The notes: generated from the sequence alone by a model not told the origin. A DNA stretch of 7,958 bases from Conexibacter sp. (GCA_025964215.1 JAOPZG010000241.1:1-7958); one strand, 5' to 3'. Counted from the stretch's first letter, positions 1-5,305 are shown. Numbers and translations are program-made.

Positions 1-77
1 CCGCCGAGGCCCTGCGCGAGTTCGGCCGCCGCATCGGCCTCGCCTTCCAGATCCTCGACGACGTCCTCGACGTCGCC
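1..77 (+). repeat. Exact 77-bp direct repeat, copy 1 (window edge)
   Basis: These 77 bases are identical to 391-467 and in the same reading frame; base 78 (C) differs from base 468 (G). The last 21 bases (57-77) encode the DDVLDVA core that both Asp-rich motifs of the enzyme share. The 56 bases before them encode the flank that belongs to the second motif only. The repeat length equals a common assembler k-mer and starts at the first base of the window, so a graph-overlap artefact is the likeliest source. Confidence 0.95.
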
Positions 78-776
78 CCGCTGCGCCGCGGGCGCCCGAC
101 GGTCTTCGCCACCGCCGGCCGCGCCGCGGCGACCCAGACCGGCGACCTGCTCTTCGCCCGCGCCTTCGCGCTGCTGGCGGCCAACGGCGACCCCGCGCAG
201 GTGCGCGCGCTCAGCGACGCGGGCTCGGCGCTGGCGCGCGGCGAGCTCCTGCAGCGCGCCGACGCGTTCGACGCCGCGATCACGCTGGAGCGCTACCTGC
301 TGCGCTGCGAGCTGAAGACCGCGCGCCTGTTCGAGGCGTGCTGCATCCTCGGCGCGCTCGAGGGCGGCGCGGGAGACGGACCCACCCACCCCGCCGAGGC
401 CCTGCGCGAGTTCGGCCGCCGCATCGGCCTCGCCTTCCAGATCCTCGACGACGTCCTCGACGTCGCCGGCCCCGCCGAGCGCACCGGCAAGCACCGCGGC
501 ACCGATCTGCTGGACGGCACCGTCACGCTGCCGTTCATCCTGGCGCGCGAGCGCGACGCGGCCCTCGGCGCGCTGGATCCTCGCGCGATCCGCCGTCCCG
601 CCGACGCCGAGGCGATCTGCGACCGGATCGCGGCTACGGGCGCGCTGGACGAGGCGCGGGCCGTCGCGCTGGAGCACGTCGCGGCCGCGAAGGCCGTCGT
701 CCCGGCCGGCCTGGCGGAGCGGGAGCGCCACGCGCTGCTGCTCGTCGCCGACGGCGTCGTCGCGCGCTACTCGTAG
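3..776 (+). CDS. Polyprenyl diphosphate synthase (trans-isoprenyl transferase), 5' partial and chimeric at its left end
   Basis: The 257 visible residues match the all-alpha trans-isoprenyl diphosphate synthases, which condense isopentenyl diphosphate onto an allylic diphosphate to make the polyprenyl chain of quinones or carriers. The first Asp-rich motif DDVLD is at residues 19-23, followed by PLRRGRPT. Then come TGDLLFARAF, GELLQ, ELKTARLFEACC, the second Asp-rich motif FQILDDVLD ending near residue 153, and GTDLLDGTVTLP. The tail is ordinary and ends in TAG. Usual length is about 300-350 residues, so an N-terminal segment of perhaps 60-80 residues is missing. The first 25 residues are wrong for this position: they copy the flank of the second motif, where the family has a helix ending in a His-Asp-Asp type sequence. 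The gene is probably intact in the genome and damaged here by assembly. Chain length and product cannot be decided. The family call is firm; the left 77 bases should not be trusted. Confidence 0.9.
   Translation, partial: AEALREFGRRIGLAFQILDDVLDVAPLRRGRPTVFATAGRAAATQTGDLLFARAFALLAANGDPAQVRALSDAGSALARGELLQRADAFDAAITLERYLLRCELKTARLFEACCILGALEGGAGDGPTHPAEALREFGRRIGLAFQILDDVLDVAGPAERTGKHRGTDLLDGTVTLPFILARERDAALGALDPRAIRRPADAEAICDRIAATGALDEARAVALEHVAAAKAVVPAGLAERERHALLLVADGVVARYS
391..467 (+). repeat. Exact 77-bp direct repeat, copy 2 (authentic second Asp-rich motif)
   Basis: This copy sits in its proper protein context: it encodes the helix leading into FQILDDVLDVA and continues into GPAERTGKHRGTDLLDG, as expected around the second aspartate-rich motif. 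It is therefore the genuine copy, and the one at 1-77 is the displaced one. Confidence 0.9.
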
Positions 777-791
777 CGCCGCGTTAAACAC

Positions 792-819
792 AGCGGACCG
801 GCATCCCAGCCGGTCCGCT
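792..819. terminator. Hairpin terminator between convergent genes
   Basis: AGCGGACCGGC (792-802) and GCCGGTCCGCT (809-819) form a perfect 11-bp stem with a 6-base loop. It lies 16 bases after the polyprenyl synthase stop and about 48 bases beyond the end of the convergent zinc-ribbon gene. There is no good T-run on the plus strand. On the minus strand the stem is followed by TGTGTTTAAC, a weak one. It probably serves both genes. Confidence 0.75.
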
Positions 820-866
820 TGCCAAGGTCGCGGAGGAGCGCGACGACGGGTGGAGAGCCCTACGGC

Positions 867-1301
867 CTAGAAGTCCTCGGGGACGATGTGGTCCTCGGTG
901 AGCGCGGTGGTGAAGCGCTCGATCTCGTCCTCCATGTTGGCGTGCGCGAGGCGCTTGAGGTCGCGCACCAGCGCCTCGGTGCCGCGGTCCAGCTCCTCGT
1001 CGAAGCGCTCGACCAGGTCCTGCTCGAAGATGCCGGTGCCGACCCACTCGCAGTTGGGGCAGCGGAGCGTGACCTCCCAGTGCGTCGTCCCGGCCTCTTC
1101 CCACTCGGTCGGGTAGACCAGGGTGGAGGAGCAGGAGCCGCAGACGTGGAGGTCGCTGACGTCGTCCTGGGACGGCGCGGGCGTCGCGGCGACCGGGGTC
1201 GCGCTGGCGAGCTGCTGGTCCTCGAAGTACACGACTTCGATGGTCTTCCCCGAGGGGAGGACGACGCGGCGGACGTAGTGGTGGGGGTCGTGAAGGCTCA
1301 T
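867..1301 (-). CDS. Small zinc-ribbon protein of unknown function
   Basis: The 144-residue product starts MSLHDPHHYVRRVVLPSGKT. Residues 10-27 (VRRVVLPSGKTIEVVYFED) look like a conserved beta-rich motif. After an Ala/Pro-rich linker (about 31-46) comes a treble-clef/zinc-ribbon type site, C54-G-S-C57 and C81-P-N-C84, 23 residues apart, which very probably binds one zinc ion. The last 50 residues are an acidic, charged helix. No enzymatic motif is seen and I do not recognise a named family; a structural or nucleic-acid/protein-binding role is possible. The frame stays open to another ATG at 1380-1382, giving 171 residues. I prefer 1301 because the added 27 residues are low in conservation-like features and would occupy most of the region shared with the divergent tatA promoter. 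Neither start has a convincing Shine-Dalgarno sequence. Confidence 0.75.
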   Translation of the reverse strand: MSLHDPHHYVRRVVLPSGKTIEVVYFEDQQLASATPVAATPAPSQDDVSDLHVCGSCSSTLVYPTEWEEAGTTHWEVTLRCPNCEWVGTGIFEQDLVERFDEELDRGTEALVRDLKRLAHANMEDEIERFTTALTEDHIVPEDF

Positions 1302-1317
1302 CGTCTCGAGGAGGTTC

Positions 1318-1334
1318 GGTGTCTTGCTGACACC
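1318..1334. promoter_or_regulatory. Inverted repeat in the zinc-ribbon/tatA divergent region
   Basis: GGTGTC (1318-1323) and GACACC (1329-1334) flank TTGCT, a perfect 6-bp inverted repeat. It lies 16 bases upstream of the preferred zinc-ribbon start at 1301 and could be an operator half-site pair or a leader hairpin. If translation starts at 1382 instead, it would be inside the coding region and meaningless. No other clear promoter was found in 1302-1470. Confidence 0.3.
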
Positions 1335-1455
1335 CCGGTGATCGGTTGTCGATCCGGCGAACTTGAACCTCGTATCGGCCATTCGTCCGCAGGCGGATAT
1401 GCCCTGGGAATGAACCGATCGCGGACTTGTCGCGTTACCCTCCTCAGACCCCTTA

Positions 1456-1461
1456 CGGAGG
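1456..1461 (+). promoter_or_regulatory. Shine-Dalgarno site of tatA
   Basis: CGGAGG lies 9 bases before the tatA ATG. It is the only strong Shine-Dalgarno sequence at a gene start in this window and fixes the tatA start at 1471, implying that tatA has a true 5' leader, unlike several neighbours. Confidence 0.8.
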
Positions 1462-1470
1462 CTTCATCCC

Positions 1471-1767
1471 ATGCCGGGAATCGGTATCCCAGAACTCCTC
1501 ATCGTCCTCGTCATCGTCCTGCTCGTCTTCGGGCCGAAGCGCCTGCCCCAGCTGGGCCGGCAGCTCGGCGGCGGCATGCGCGAGTTCAAGGACTCGATCC
1601 AGGGGAGCAAGAAGGACGAGGACGACGAGGACGCCGTCGACGACGCCGTGGCGGGCCGTCCCGAGCTGACCCGAGCGCAGCAGGTCGACGTGCTCGACCC
1701 CACGCCCGACGCGACCCGCGCCCCCGCGGGCGAGCGCGACGAGTCCGTCACGCGCCCCGGCGGGTAG
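1471..1767 (+). CDS. tatA: TatA, pore-forming subunit of the twin-arginine translocase
   Basis: TatA oligomerises at the TatC receptor to let folded proteins with twin-arginine signal peptides cross the cytoplasmic membrane. The 98 residues have the full signature: a short transmembrane helix at about 5-20 carrying polar E8, the FGPKRLP hinge at 20-26, and an amphipathic helix at about 24-43 ([16 protein letters not shown]). An acidic, Pro/Arg-rich, probably disordered cytoplasmic tail follows, starting with [12 protein letters not shown]. Length is normal for TatA. The hinge and single polar residue fit TatA better than TatB. The tatC start follows after only 3 bases, so the two form one transcription unit. 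No tatB lies in the window. Confidence 0.95.
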   Translation: MPGIGIPELLIVLVIVLLVFGPKRLPQLGRQLGGGMREFKDSIQGSKKDEDDEDAVDDAVAGRPELTRAQQVDVLDPTPDATRAPAGERDESVTRPGG

Positions 1768-1770
1768 TCG

Positions 1771-2907
1771 TTGCCCGCCATCCGGCCGGTCGGCCACGAG
1801 GAGCGGCTGAGCCTCGTCGAGCATCTCGACGAGCTCCGCACGCGGATCATCGTCTGCATCGTCGCCTTCGTGGTCTCGTTCAGCTTCTGCTACTGGCAGA
1901 ACGACCACATCCTCCACATCATCAACGTGCCGCTGGACCACGCTCACCGCGTGGACTGCCAGACCAAGAACAAGAAGAAGGCCAACGACGCGCTCGAGCG
2001 CTCGGGCTGCTTCAACGAGGCCGTCGGCGGCTACCTCAAGGCCGCGGGCCCGGCGCTGACGCAGGCGGCGCGGACGCTCGGCGCGATCGCCGGCGCCGAC
2101 GGCGTCAGCAACGCGACCCGGACGCAGAGCAAGCAGACCGCGCAGGAGCTCCAGCTCGCCGCCGTGCAGGCGGCGAAGGCCGCGGCGCTGACGCCGAAGG
2201 CGTCGACCGGCCGCCAGCCCGTGACGCTCGGCGTGACCGAGCCGTTCCTGACGACGATCACGGTGAGCGCGTACGCCGCGCTGCTGCTCGCGCTGCCGTT
2301 CATCCTCTTCCAGCTCTACGCGTTCGTCCTGCCCGCCTTCAGCAGGGAGGAGCGCAAGGTCGCGCTCCCGCTGATGGCGATGGTGCCCGTGCTGTTCATC
2401 GCCGGGGTGGTGTTCGGGTACTTCTTGGCGCTCCCGCGAGCTGTCGCGTTCCTCCAGAACTACAACGACGGCGCGTTCGACATCCTGGTGCAAGCCAAGG
2501 ACTACTACCGCTTCTGCACCCTGCTGCTCGCGGCGATGGGGGTGCTGTTCCAGATCCCGATCGGCGTGCTGGCGATCGTGCGCCTGCGGATCCTGACGGT
2601 CAAGCAGCTGCGCGGCTACCGCGGCTACGCGCTGATCCTGTTCGCCGTCGTCGCGGCGGTCGTGACCCCGACGCCGGACCCCTTCACGATGCTGATCGCG
2701 ATGGCGCCGCTCGTGGTGCTCTACGAGATCAGCCTGATCCTCGGCCGGATCTTCCAGCCCAAGGGCGAGCCGCGGTTCGGCTTCCTCGCGGGGCGCGACG
2801 ACGACGACGAGGACGACGACGCCGATCACGAGATCGACCCAGAGCGTGACGAAGCGGCATACGTCCCCGATCGTGAGGATCCTCACACGCCGAACGATCT
2901 AGACTGA
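1771..2907 (+). CDS. tatC: TatC, twin-arginine signal receptor, with an enlarged first extracytoplasmic loop
   Basis: TatC is the six-helix membrane subunit that recognises the twin-arginine signal peptide and recruits TatA. The 378 residues carry HLDELRTR at 18-25 (cytosolic N-terminal receptor motif), TM1 at about 26-41, TM2 at about 163-186, FVLPAFSREERK at 185-196 (site of the conserved Glu in the first cytosolic loop), TM3 at about 198-222, TM4 at about 247-270, and TM5/TM6 around TPTPDPFTM. E. coli TatC has about 258 residues; most of the excess is residues 53-152, between TM1 and the conserved VTEPFLT segment. This insert contains C63 and C80, a KNKKK run and an Ala/Gln-rich helical stretch, and faces outward. 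A very acidic C-tail (about 343-362) follows TM6. The start is TTG at 1771: no nearer ATG or GTG precedes the receptor motif. The core assignment is certain; the role of the insert is unknown. Confidence 0.95.
   Translation: MPAIRPVGHEERLSLVEHLDELRTRIIVCIVAFVVSFSFCYWQNDHILHIINVPLDHAHRVDCQTKNKKKANDALERSGCFNEAVGGYLKAAGPALTQAARTLGAIAGADGVSNATRTQSKQTAQELQLAAVQAAKAAALTPKASTGRQPVTLGVTEPFLTTITVSAYAALLLALPFILFQLYAFVLPAFSREERKVALPLMAMVPVLFIAGVVFGYFLALPRAVAFLQNYNDGAFDILVQAKDYYRFCTLLLAAMGVLFQIPIGVLAIVRLRILTVKQLRGYRGYALILFAVVAAVVTPTPDPFTMLIAMAPLVVLYEISLILGRIFQPKGEPRFGFLAGRDDDDEDDDADHEIDPERDEAAYVPDREDPHTPNDLD
2900..2905 (+). promoter_or_regulatory. Leaderless-type -10 element of the TPR gene
   Basis: TAGACT is followed by exactly 7 bases and the ATG at 2913. 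It matches the TANNNT -10 consensus at the distance expected if transcription starts at the ATG itself. It overlaps the last codons of tatC and the first base of its TGA stop. The same spacing recurs at 4752 and 5303. No good -35 hexamer is seen. Confidence 0.5.
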
Positions 2908-2912
2908 GCAGC

Positions 2913-3620
2913 ATGCTGTTCGACCTTCGTGGCCGTGGACGCCGACGCGTGGTCCAGGTGATCTACCTGGGCCTCGCCGTCCTGATGGGCGGCGGCCTCG
3001 TGCTGTTCGGCGTCGGCGGCGCCACGAGCGGCGGCCTGCTGGACGCGTTCAAGTCCAACAGCGGCCAGACGAGCGTCGACAAGGTGTTCAACGCGCGCGT
3101 CAAGTCCGCCGAGACGGGCGTTCGCGTGCATCCCACGGATCCGAAGGCGTGGGCCGCGCTGACCCGCGTGCGCTTCCAGCAGGCCGGCAGCGGCGACGGC
3201 TTCGACCAGAACCAGGGCGTCTTCACCGACAAGGGCAAGGTCGACCTCCAGGGCGCCGAGACCGCGTGGGACAAGTACCTGACGCTGACCGACAAGCCGG
3301 ACGACACGGTCGCGAGCCTGATGGTGCAGGCGTTCAGCACCAGCGGTTTGAACGAGCCGGACAAGGCGGTGGGCGCGATGGAGATCATCCTCGACCGCCG
3401 CCAGGCCACCGGCCCGCTCTACGTCCAGCTCGCGGCGCTCGCCTACGAGGCCGGCCAGACCCGCAAGGCCGAGCTCGCCTCCAAGAAGGCGATCTCCCTG
3501 ACGCCCAAGGACGACCGCGAGCAGATCAAGGCCCAGCTCGACGCGGCCCGCCAAGCCGCCGCGGCGACCGTCGACTCCTCGTCGACGAGCCCGGCGTCGA
3601 CGACCGCGCCGACGTCGTAG
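2913..3620 (+). CDS. Membrane-anchored TPR-like protein downstream of tatC
   Basis: The 235-residue protein has a basic N-terminus (RGRGRRR), one transmembrane helix at about 13-36, and an extracytoplasmic domain; topology follows the positive-inside rule. The domain shows degenerate tetratricopeptide-like helical pairs. The clearest are residues 56-84, ending HPTDPKAWAALTRV, and 168-199, LYVQLAALAYEAGQTRKAE then AISLTPKD. Weaker helices lie between them. The last 20 residues are Ser/Thr/Ala-rich and probably disordered. TPR folds bind proteins, and this N-terminal anchor plus outward TPR layout resembles YfgM-type chaperone partners of secretion machinery. That parallel is by architecture only. 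Its position 5 bases after tatC suggests a role with exported proteins, but it may also be transcribed alone from the TAGACT element. Confidence 0.8.
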   Translation: MLFDLRGRGRRRVVQVIYLGLAVLMGGGLVLFGVGGATSGGLLDAFKSNSGQTSVDKVFNARVKSAETGVRVHPTDPKAWAALTRVRFQQAGSGDGFDQNQGVFTDKGKVDLQGAETAWDKYLTLTDKPDDTVASLMVQAFSTSGLNEPDKAVGAMEIILDRRQATGPLYVQLAALAYEAGQTRKAELASKKAISLTPKDDREQIKAQLDAARQAAAATVDSSSTSPASTTAPTS

Positions 3621-3632
3621 TTCGGGGCGGTC

Positions 3633-3662
3633 GCGAGGCGGCGGTTTGCCGTGCCGCCTCGC
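3633..3662 (+). terminator. Hairpin after the TPR gene
   Basis: GCGAGGCGGC (3633-3642) pairs perfectly with GCCGCCTCGC (3653-3662), a 10-bp GC-rich stem with a 10-base loop, starting 12 bases after the TPR gene stop. The following TATCCTTCCC is only a weak T-tract. It probably ends the tat-TPR transcript just ahead of the tRNA. Confidence 0.65.
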
Positions 3663-3668
3663 TATCCT
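3663..3668 (+). promoter_or_regulatory. Possible -10 element of the tRNA-Lys gene
   Basis: TATCCT fits the TANNNT consensus and lies 10 bases before the mature tRNA 5' end, leaving room for a very short 5' leader. No convincing -35 hexamer stands 16-18 bases upstream; that space is taken by the hairpin. Confidence 0.35.
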
Positions 3669-3678
3669 TCCCGACCCC

Positions 3679-3751
3679 GCCCCTATAGCTCAACTGGCAG
3701 AGCAGCGGACTCTTAATCCGAAGGTTCTAGGTTCGATTCCTAGTGGGGGCA
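3679..3751 (+). tRNA. tRNA-Lys (anticodon CTT)
   Basis: The 73 bases fold as a complete cloverleaf. The acceptor stem GCCCCTA pairs with TGGGGGC (one T-G wobble), with discriminator A at 3751. The D stem is GCTC/GAGC, and the anticodon loop CTCTTAA carries CTT at 3712-3714. The T arm is CTAGG-TTCGATT-CCTAG. It decodes AAG, the dominant lysine codon in GC-rich genomes. The 3' CCA is not encoded (ACT follows), so the CCA-adding enzyme must supply it. The outermost anticodon-stem pair (G-A) is mismatched. Confidence 0.97.
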
Positions 3752-3757
3752 CTGCGT

Positions 3758-3787
3758 AGAAGCCCGGCGTTTGCCGGGCTTCTTTCG
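3758..3787 (+). terminator. Intrinsic terminator of the tRNA-Lys gene
   Basis: AGAAGCCCGGC (3758-3768) and GCCGGGCTTCT (3773-3783) form a perfect 11-bp stem with loop GTTT, followed by TTCG. It starts 6 bases after the tRNA discriminator base. It is the best intrinsic terminator in the window. Confidence 0.9.
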
Positions 3788-3850
3788 TTCTGGGGCGCCG
3801 AGTCTGTGGCTGCTGCGAGCGCGCAACGCACCGTGTTGTCTCGTCGCGCA

Positions 3851-3864
3851 GGCAAAGGAGATGG
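3851..3864 (+). repeat. 14-bp purine-rich direct repeat, copy 1
   Basis: GGCAAAGGAGATGG matches 3902-3915 at 13 of 14 positions, 51 bases apart. Each copy contains a Shine-Dalgarno-like AGGAG directly abutting an ATG. The ATG here opens an 11-codon frame ending in TAG. It could be chance or a remnant of a duplicated leader. Confidence 0.4.
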
Positions 3865-3901
3865 CACGGACGACGCGTTGCCGGCCCTCGTGCTAGCGAG
3901 T

Positions 3902-3915
3902 GGCAGAGGAGATGG
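3902..3915 (+). repeat. 14-bp purine-rich direct repeat, copy 2
   Basis: GGCAGAGGAGATGG is the second copy. Its ATG (3912) opens only MVIT before a TAG, but a one-base shift just after it would continue into the DUF6602 frame. Confidence 0.4.
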
Positions 3916-3936
3916 TCATCACGTAGGTTCCCTCGC

Positions 3937-4029
3937 ATTCATCCCCTGTTCGAAGCCGAGTATCGTCTGCGGATCGAGTCGGCGCTCGCGGGTGCACGGG
4001 AGGCCGGTCGGATCTCGCACCGTGGTCTC
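3937..4029 (+). other. Probable 5' coding extension of the DUF6602-like gene, without a normal start codon
   Basis: The frame of the gene annotated from 4030 stays open back to the TAG at 3757. From about 3949 it reads FEAEYRLRIESALAGAREAG and then ISHRGLV: an amphipathic helix with coding-like third positions, like the N-terminal helix that precedes the GQIRE segment in this family. Yet no ATG, GTG or TTG lies in frame between 3757 and 4030. Either a rare start (ATT 3937, CTG 3946) is used, or a one-base insertion near 3921-3925 has split the frame from the ATG at 3912. The rest of 3788-3936 shows no gene. Confidence 0.5.
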
Positions 4030-4728
4030 GTGGGCCAGATCCGCGAGATCCTGGCGAGGGAGATGCTGCGGCCGGTCTTGCCGGCAAGTGTCGGTGTTGG
4101 GACCGGCAAGATCGTAGATCACCTAGGGAGCGAATCCCGCCAGATCGACCTCATCATCTTCGACCGAAATGTCATGGCGCCGCTCGTATACGGGTCGCTC
4201 GGGGAAGTAGGCCTGTTTCCCGTGGAGGCCTGCTATTACGCGATTGAGATCAAGAGCAAGTCGACTCCAGCGGAGGTGCGTAAGACGATCCTGGGGGCGC
4301 GATCGATCTGCGATCTGGAATATGTCCCGGAGTTCTGCATCAACGGTATTCCGCGCGAGCGGGTGGTTCCCGTCCTCCTGGCTCTCGATACGACCGCCCG
4401 AACGTGGGAAACCGAGCGCGATCGTTGGATCGCGGATCAGCACGACGTCAGGTATCCCATCGCGCTCACATCACCCAACGGACGGGTCACTCGATTCGAC
4501 GTCCCGCCGCTCCGCGTCGCATGTGTGGTCGGTCGTGGCTACGGATACTTCAACATGGACGGACAGTGGGCATGGTTACCTGCCGAACCGGACAGACGAG
4601 AGGTGCTGGGATTGATGGCGGGCATCGCCAACTCGATTCCCAGCTTTGCCTCTGGCAGACTTGGTCTGCCCTTCGGCCATTATTTCACCGGTGAAGGGCC
4701 GTCACTCGCGTCGAATGCCGAGGGTTGA
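4030..4728 (+). CDS. DUF6602-like protein with a PD-(D/E)xK nuclease-like core
   Basis: The 232 residues from GTG 4030 contain the layout of DUF6602 proteins: GQIREILAREMLRPVLP, a VGVGTGKIVD strand, S-R-Q-I-D40 leading into LIIFDR, then FPVE and A-I-E73-I-K75-S-K-S. D40...E73-x-K75 is what a PD-(D/E)xK nuclease active site looks like, with E66 as a further candidate. The family is uncharacterised; homologues often sit in variable regions, so a defence or DNA-processing role is plausible but unproven. The C-terminal half (about 100-232) has no motif I can name. Codon use is noticeably less GC-biased than in neighbours (for example TAT, GAA, ATT, AAT, AAG mixed in), suggesting acquisition. It lies alone after a tRNA gene with no partner such as a methylase. 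The real N-terminus is probably upstream, and the gene may be frameshifted. Confidence 0.75.
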   Translation: MGQIREILAREMLRPVLPASVGVGTGKIVDHLGSESRQIDLIIFDRNVMAPLVYGSLGEVGLFPVEACYYAIEIKSKSTPAEVRKTILGARSICDLEYVPEFCINGIPRERVVPVLLALDTTARTWETERDRWIADQHDVRYPIALTSPNGRVTRFDVPPLRVACVVGRGYGYFNMDGQWAWLPAEPDRREVLGLMAGIANSIPSFASGRLGLPFGHYFTGEGPSLASNAEG

Positions 4729-4751
4729 CGGGCCCACCCAGCGAGACGGGC

Positions 4752-4757
4752 TAGCCT
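4752..4757 (+). promoter_or_regulatory. Leaderless-type -10 element of the 65-aa gene
   Basis: TAGCCT is followed by exactly 7 bases and the ATG at 4765. A TTGACG sits at 4725-4730 over the preceding stop codon, but the 21-base spacer is longer than the usual 16-18. Confidence 0.5.
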
Positions 4758-4764
4758 GCGCGCC

Positions 4765-4962
4765 ATGGCCGACAACCTCCGGGTCGAGCGTGGGTGGATC
4801 GTCGTCAACGCGACGAGGGGTGACGACGGCCGGCTGAAGTTCGGCAGCGGCGAGCTGCGGCTGAGTCCGTTCGACGCGCTGCAGGAGCGCGGCGAGGGGC
4901 AGATCCCGACGAGCGCGATCCTCAAGGCGTCGGTCCAGCGGCTCGCGTTCTGGCGGCGGTAG
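4765..4962 (+). CDS. Small hypothetical protein, 65 aa
   Basis: I do not recognise this protein. It begins MADNLRVERGWIVVNATRG, reads as short beta strands (RGWIVVNA, GRLKFGSGELRLS) followed by a helix (IPTSAILKASVQRLAFW), and ends in basic WRR. There is no signal peptide, membrane helix or metal motif. Codon use matches the GC-rich chromosomal genes, unlike the DUF6602-like gene before it. The start is supported by the TAGCCT element 7 bases upstream rather than by a Shine-Dalgarno site. It stands 36 bases after the preceding gene and 64 before the next, so it may be an independent unit. Confidence 0.65.
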   Translation: MADNLRVERGWIVVNATRGDDGRLKFGSGELRLSPFDALQERGEGQIPTSAILKASVQRLAFWRR

Positions 4963-5026
4963 CGACCGGACGGACGGGCCGGCGACCGCTCAGGTCCCTG
5001 CAAGCGGTTGCCGATGAACCCGTCTG

Positions 5027-5305
5027 ATGACGGTTCGCCTCCGGCAGCGCCTCAAGCGCTACGCGATCTGCTCGGCCCTGACGGTCCCGCTCGAGCTGGC
5101 GATCGTCGCGGGCCTGCCGCTCGACTACGCGTTCGCCTTCGTGCTCGCGGTCTCGCTCCCGATGTTCTGGGCGTGCGGCCCGTTCCAGGCGGACGTCTCG
5201 CTGAACACCGCGCTGGACGAACGCGACCGCGTGTGGTGGCGGATCGCGTTGTACCTCGTCCCCGGCGCGATGGCGCTGTACTGGCACTGGCACCTGCGCG
5301 ACTAG
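5027..5305 (+). CDS. Small integral membrane protein, 92 aa
   Basis: No family recognised. A basic N-terminus (RLRQRLKR) precedes a long hydrophobic stretch at about 13-51 that can form two helices split by GLPLDY, then a polar loop (QADVSLNTALDERDR), then a third helix at about 71-88 ending in YWHWHLRD. Three membrane helices with the N-terminus in the cytoplasm is the likeliest topology. The frame is closed upstream by a TGA at 5015, so ATG 5027 is the only reasonable start; there is no clear Shine-Dalgarno or -10 element. Its TAG stop forms the first three bases of the TAGTCT element that precedes the next gene, so the two genes may be co-regulated or merely packed. Confidence 0.7.
   Translation: MTVRLRQRLKRYAICSALTVPLELAIVAGLPLDYAFAFVLAVSLPMFWACGPFQADVSLNTALDERDRVWWRIALYLVPGAMALYWHWHLRD

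Noticed and set aside
1..776. A genuine tandem duplication of active-site motifs in the polyprenyl synthase
   Set aside because: The two motifs occur normally in the family; only the 56 bases before the shared core are misplaced, and the exact 77-base identity at the window edge favours an assembly artefact.
2798..2826. GAC/GAG microsatellite-like run at the tatC 3' end
   Set aside because: It encodes an acidic tail with mixed Asp/Glu codons and needs no explanation as a functional DNA repeat.
819..2849. Very long open frame on the plus strand over the zinc-ribbon, tatA and tatC genes
   Set aside because: Its translation is Arg/Ala/Gly-rich low complexity typical of GC-rich shadow frames, and it overlaps three recognisable genes.
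1453..2886. 477-codon minus-strand open frame over tatA-tatC
   Set aside because: Antisense shadow rich in Arg, Glu, His and Val with no family features; the plus-strand genes are certain.
3679..5026. Integrated island using the tRNA-Lys 3' end as an attachment site
   Set aside because: No second copy of the tRNA 3' end was seen downstream and no integrase is present, so only the codon bias hints at transfer.
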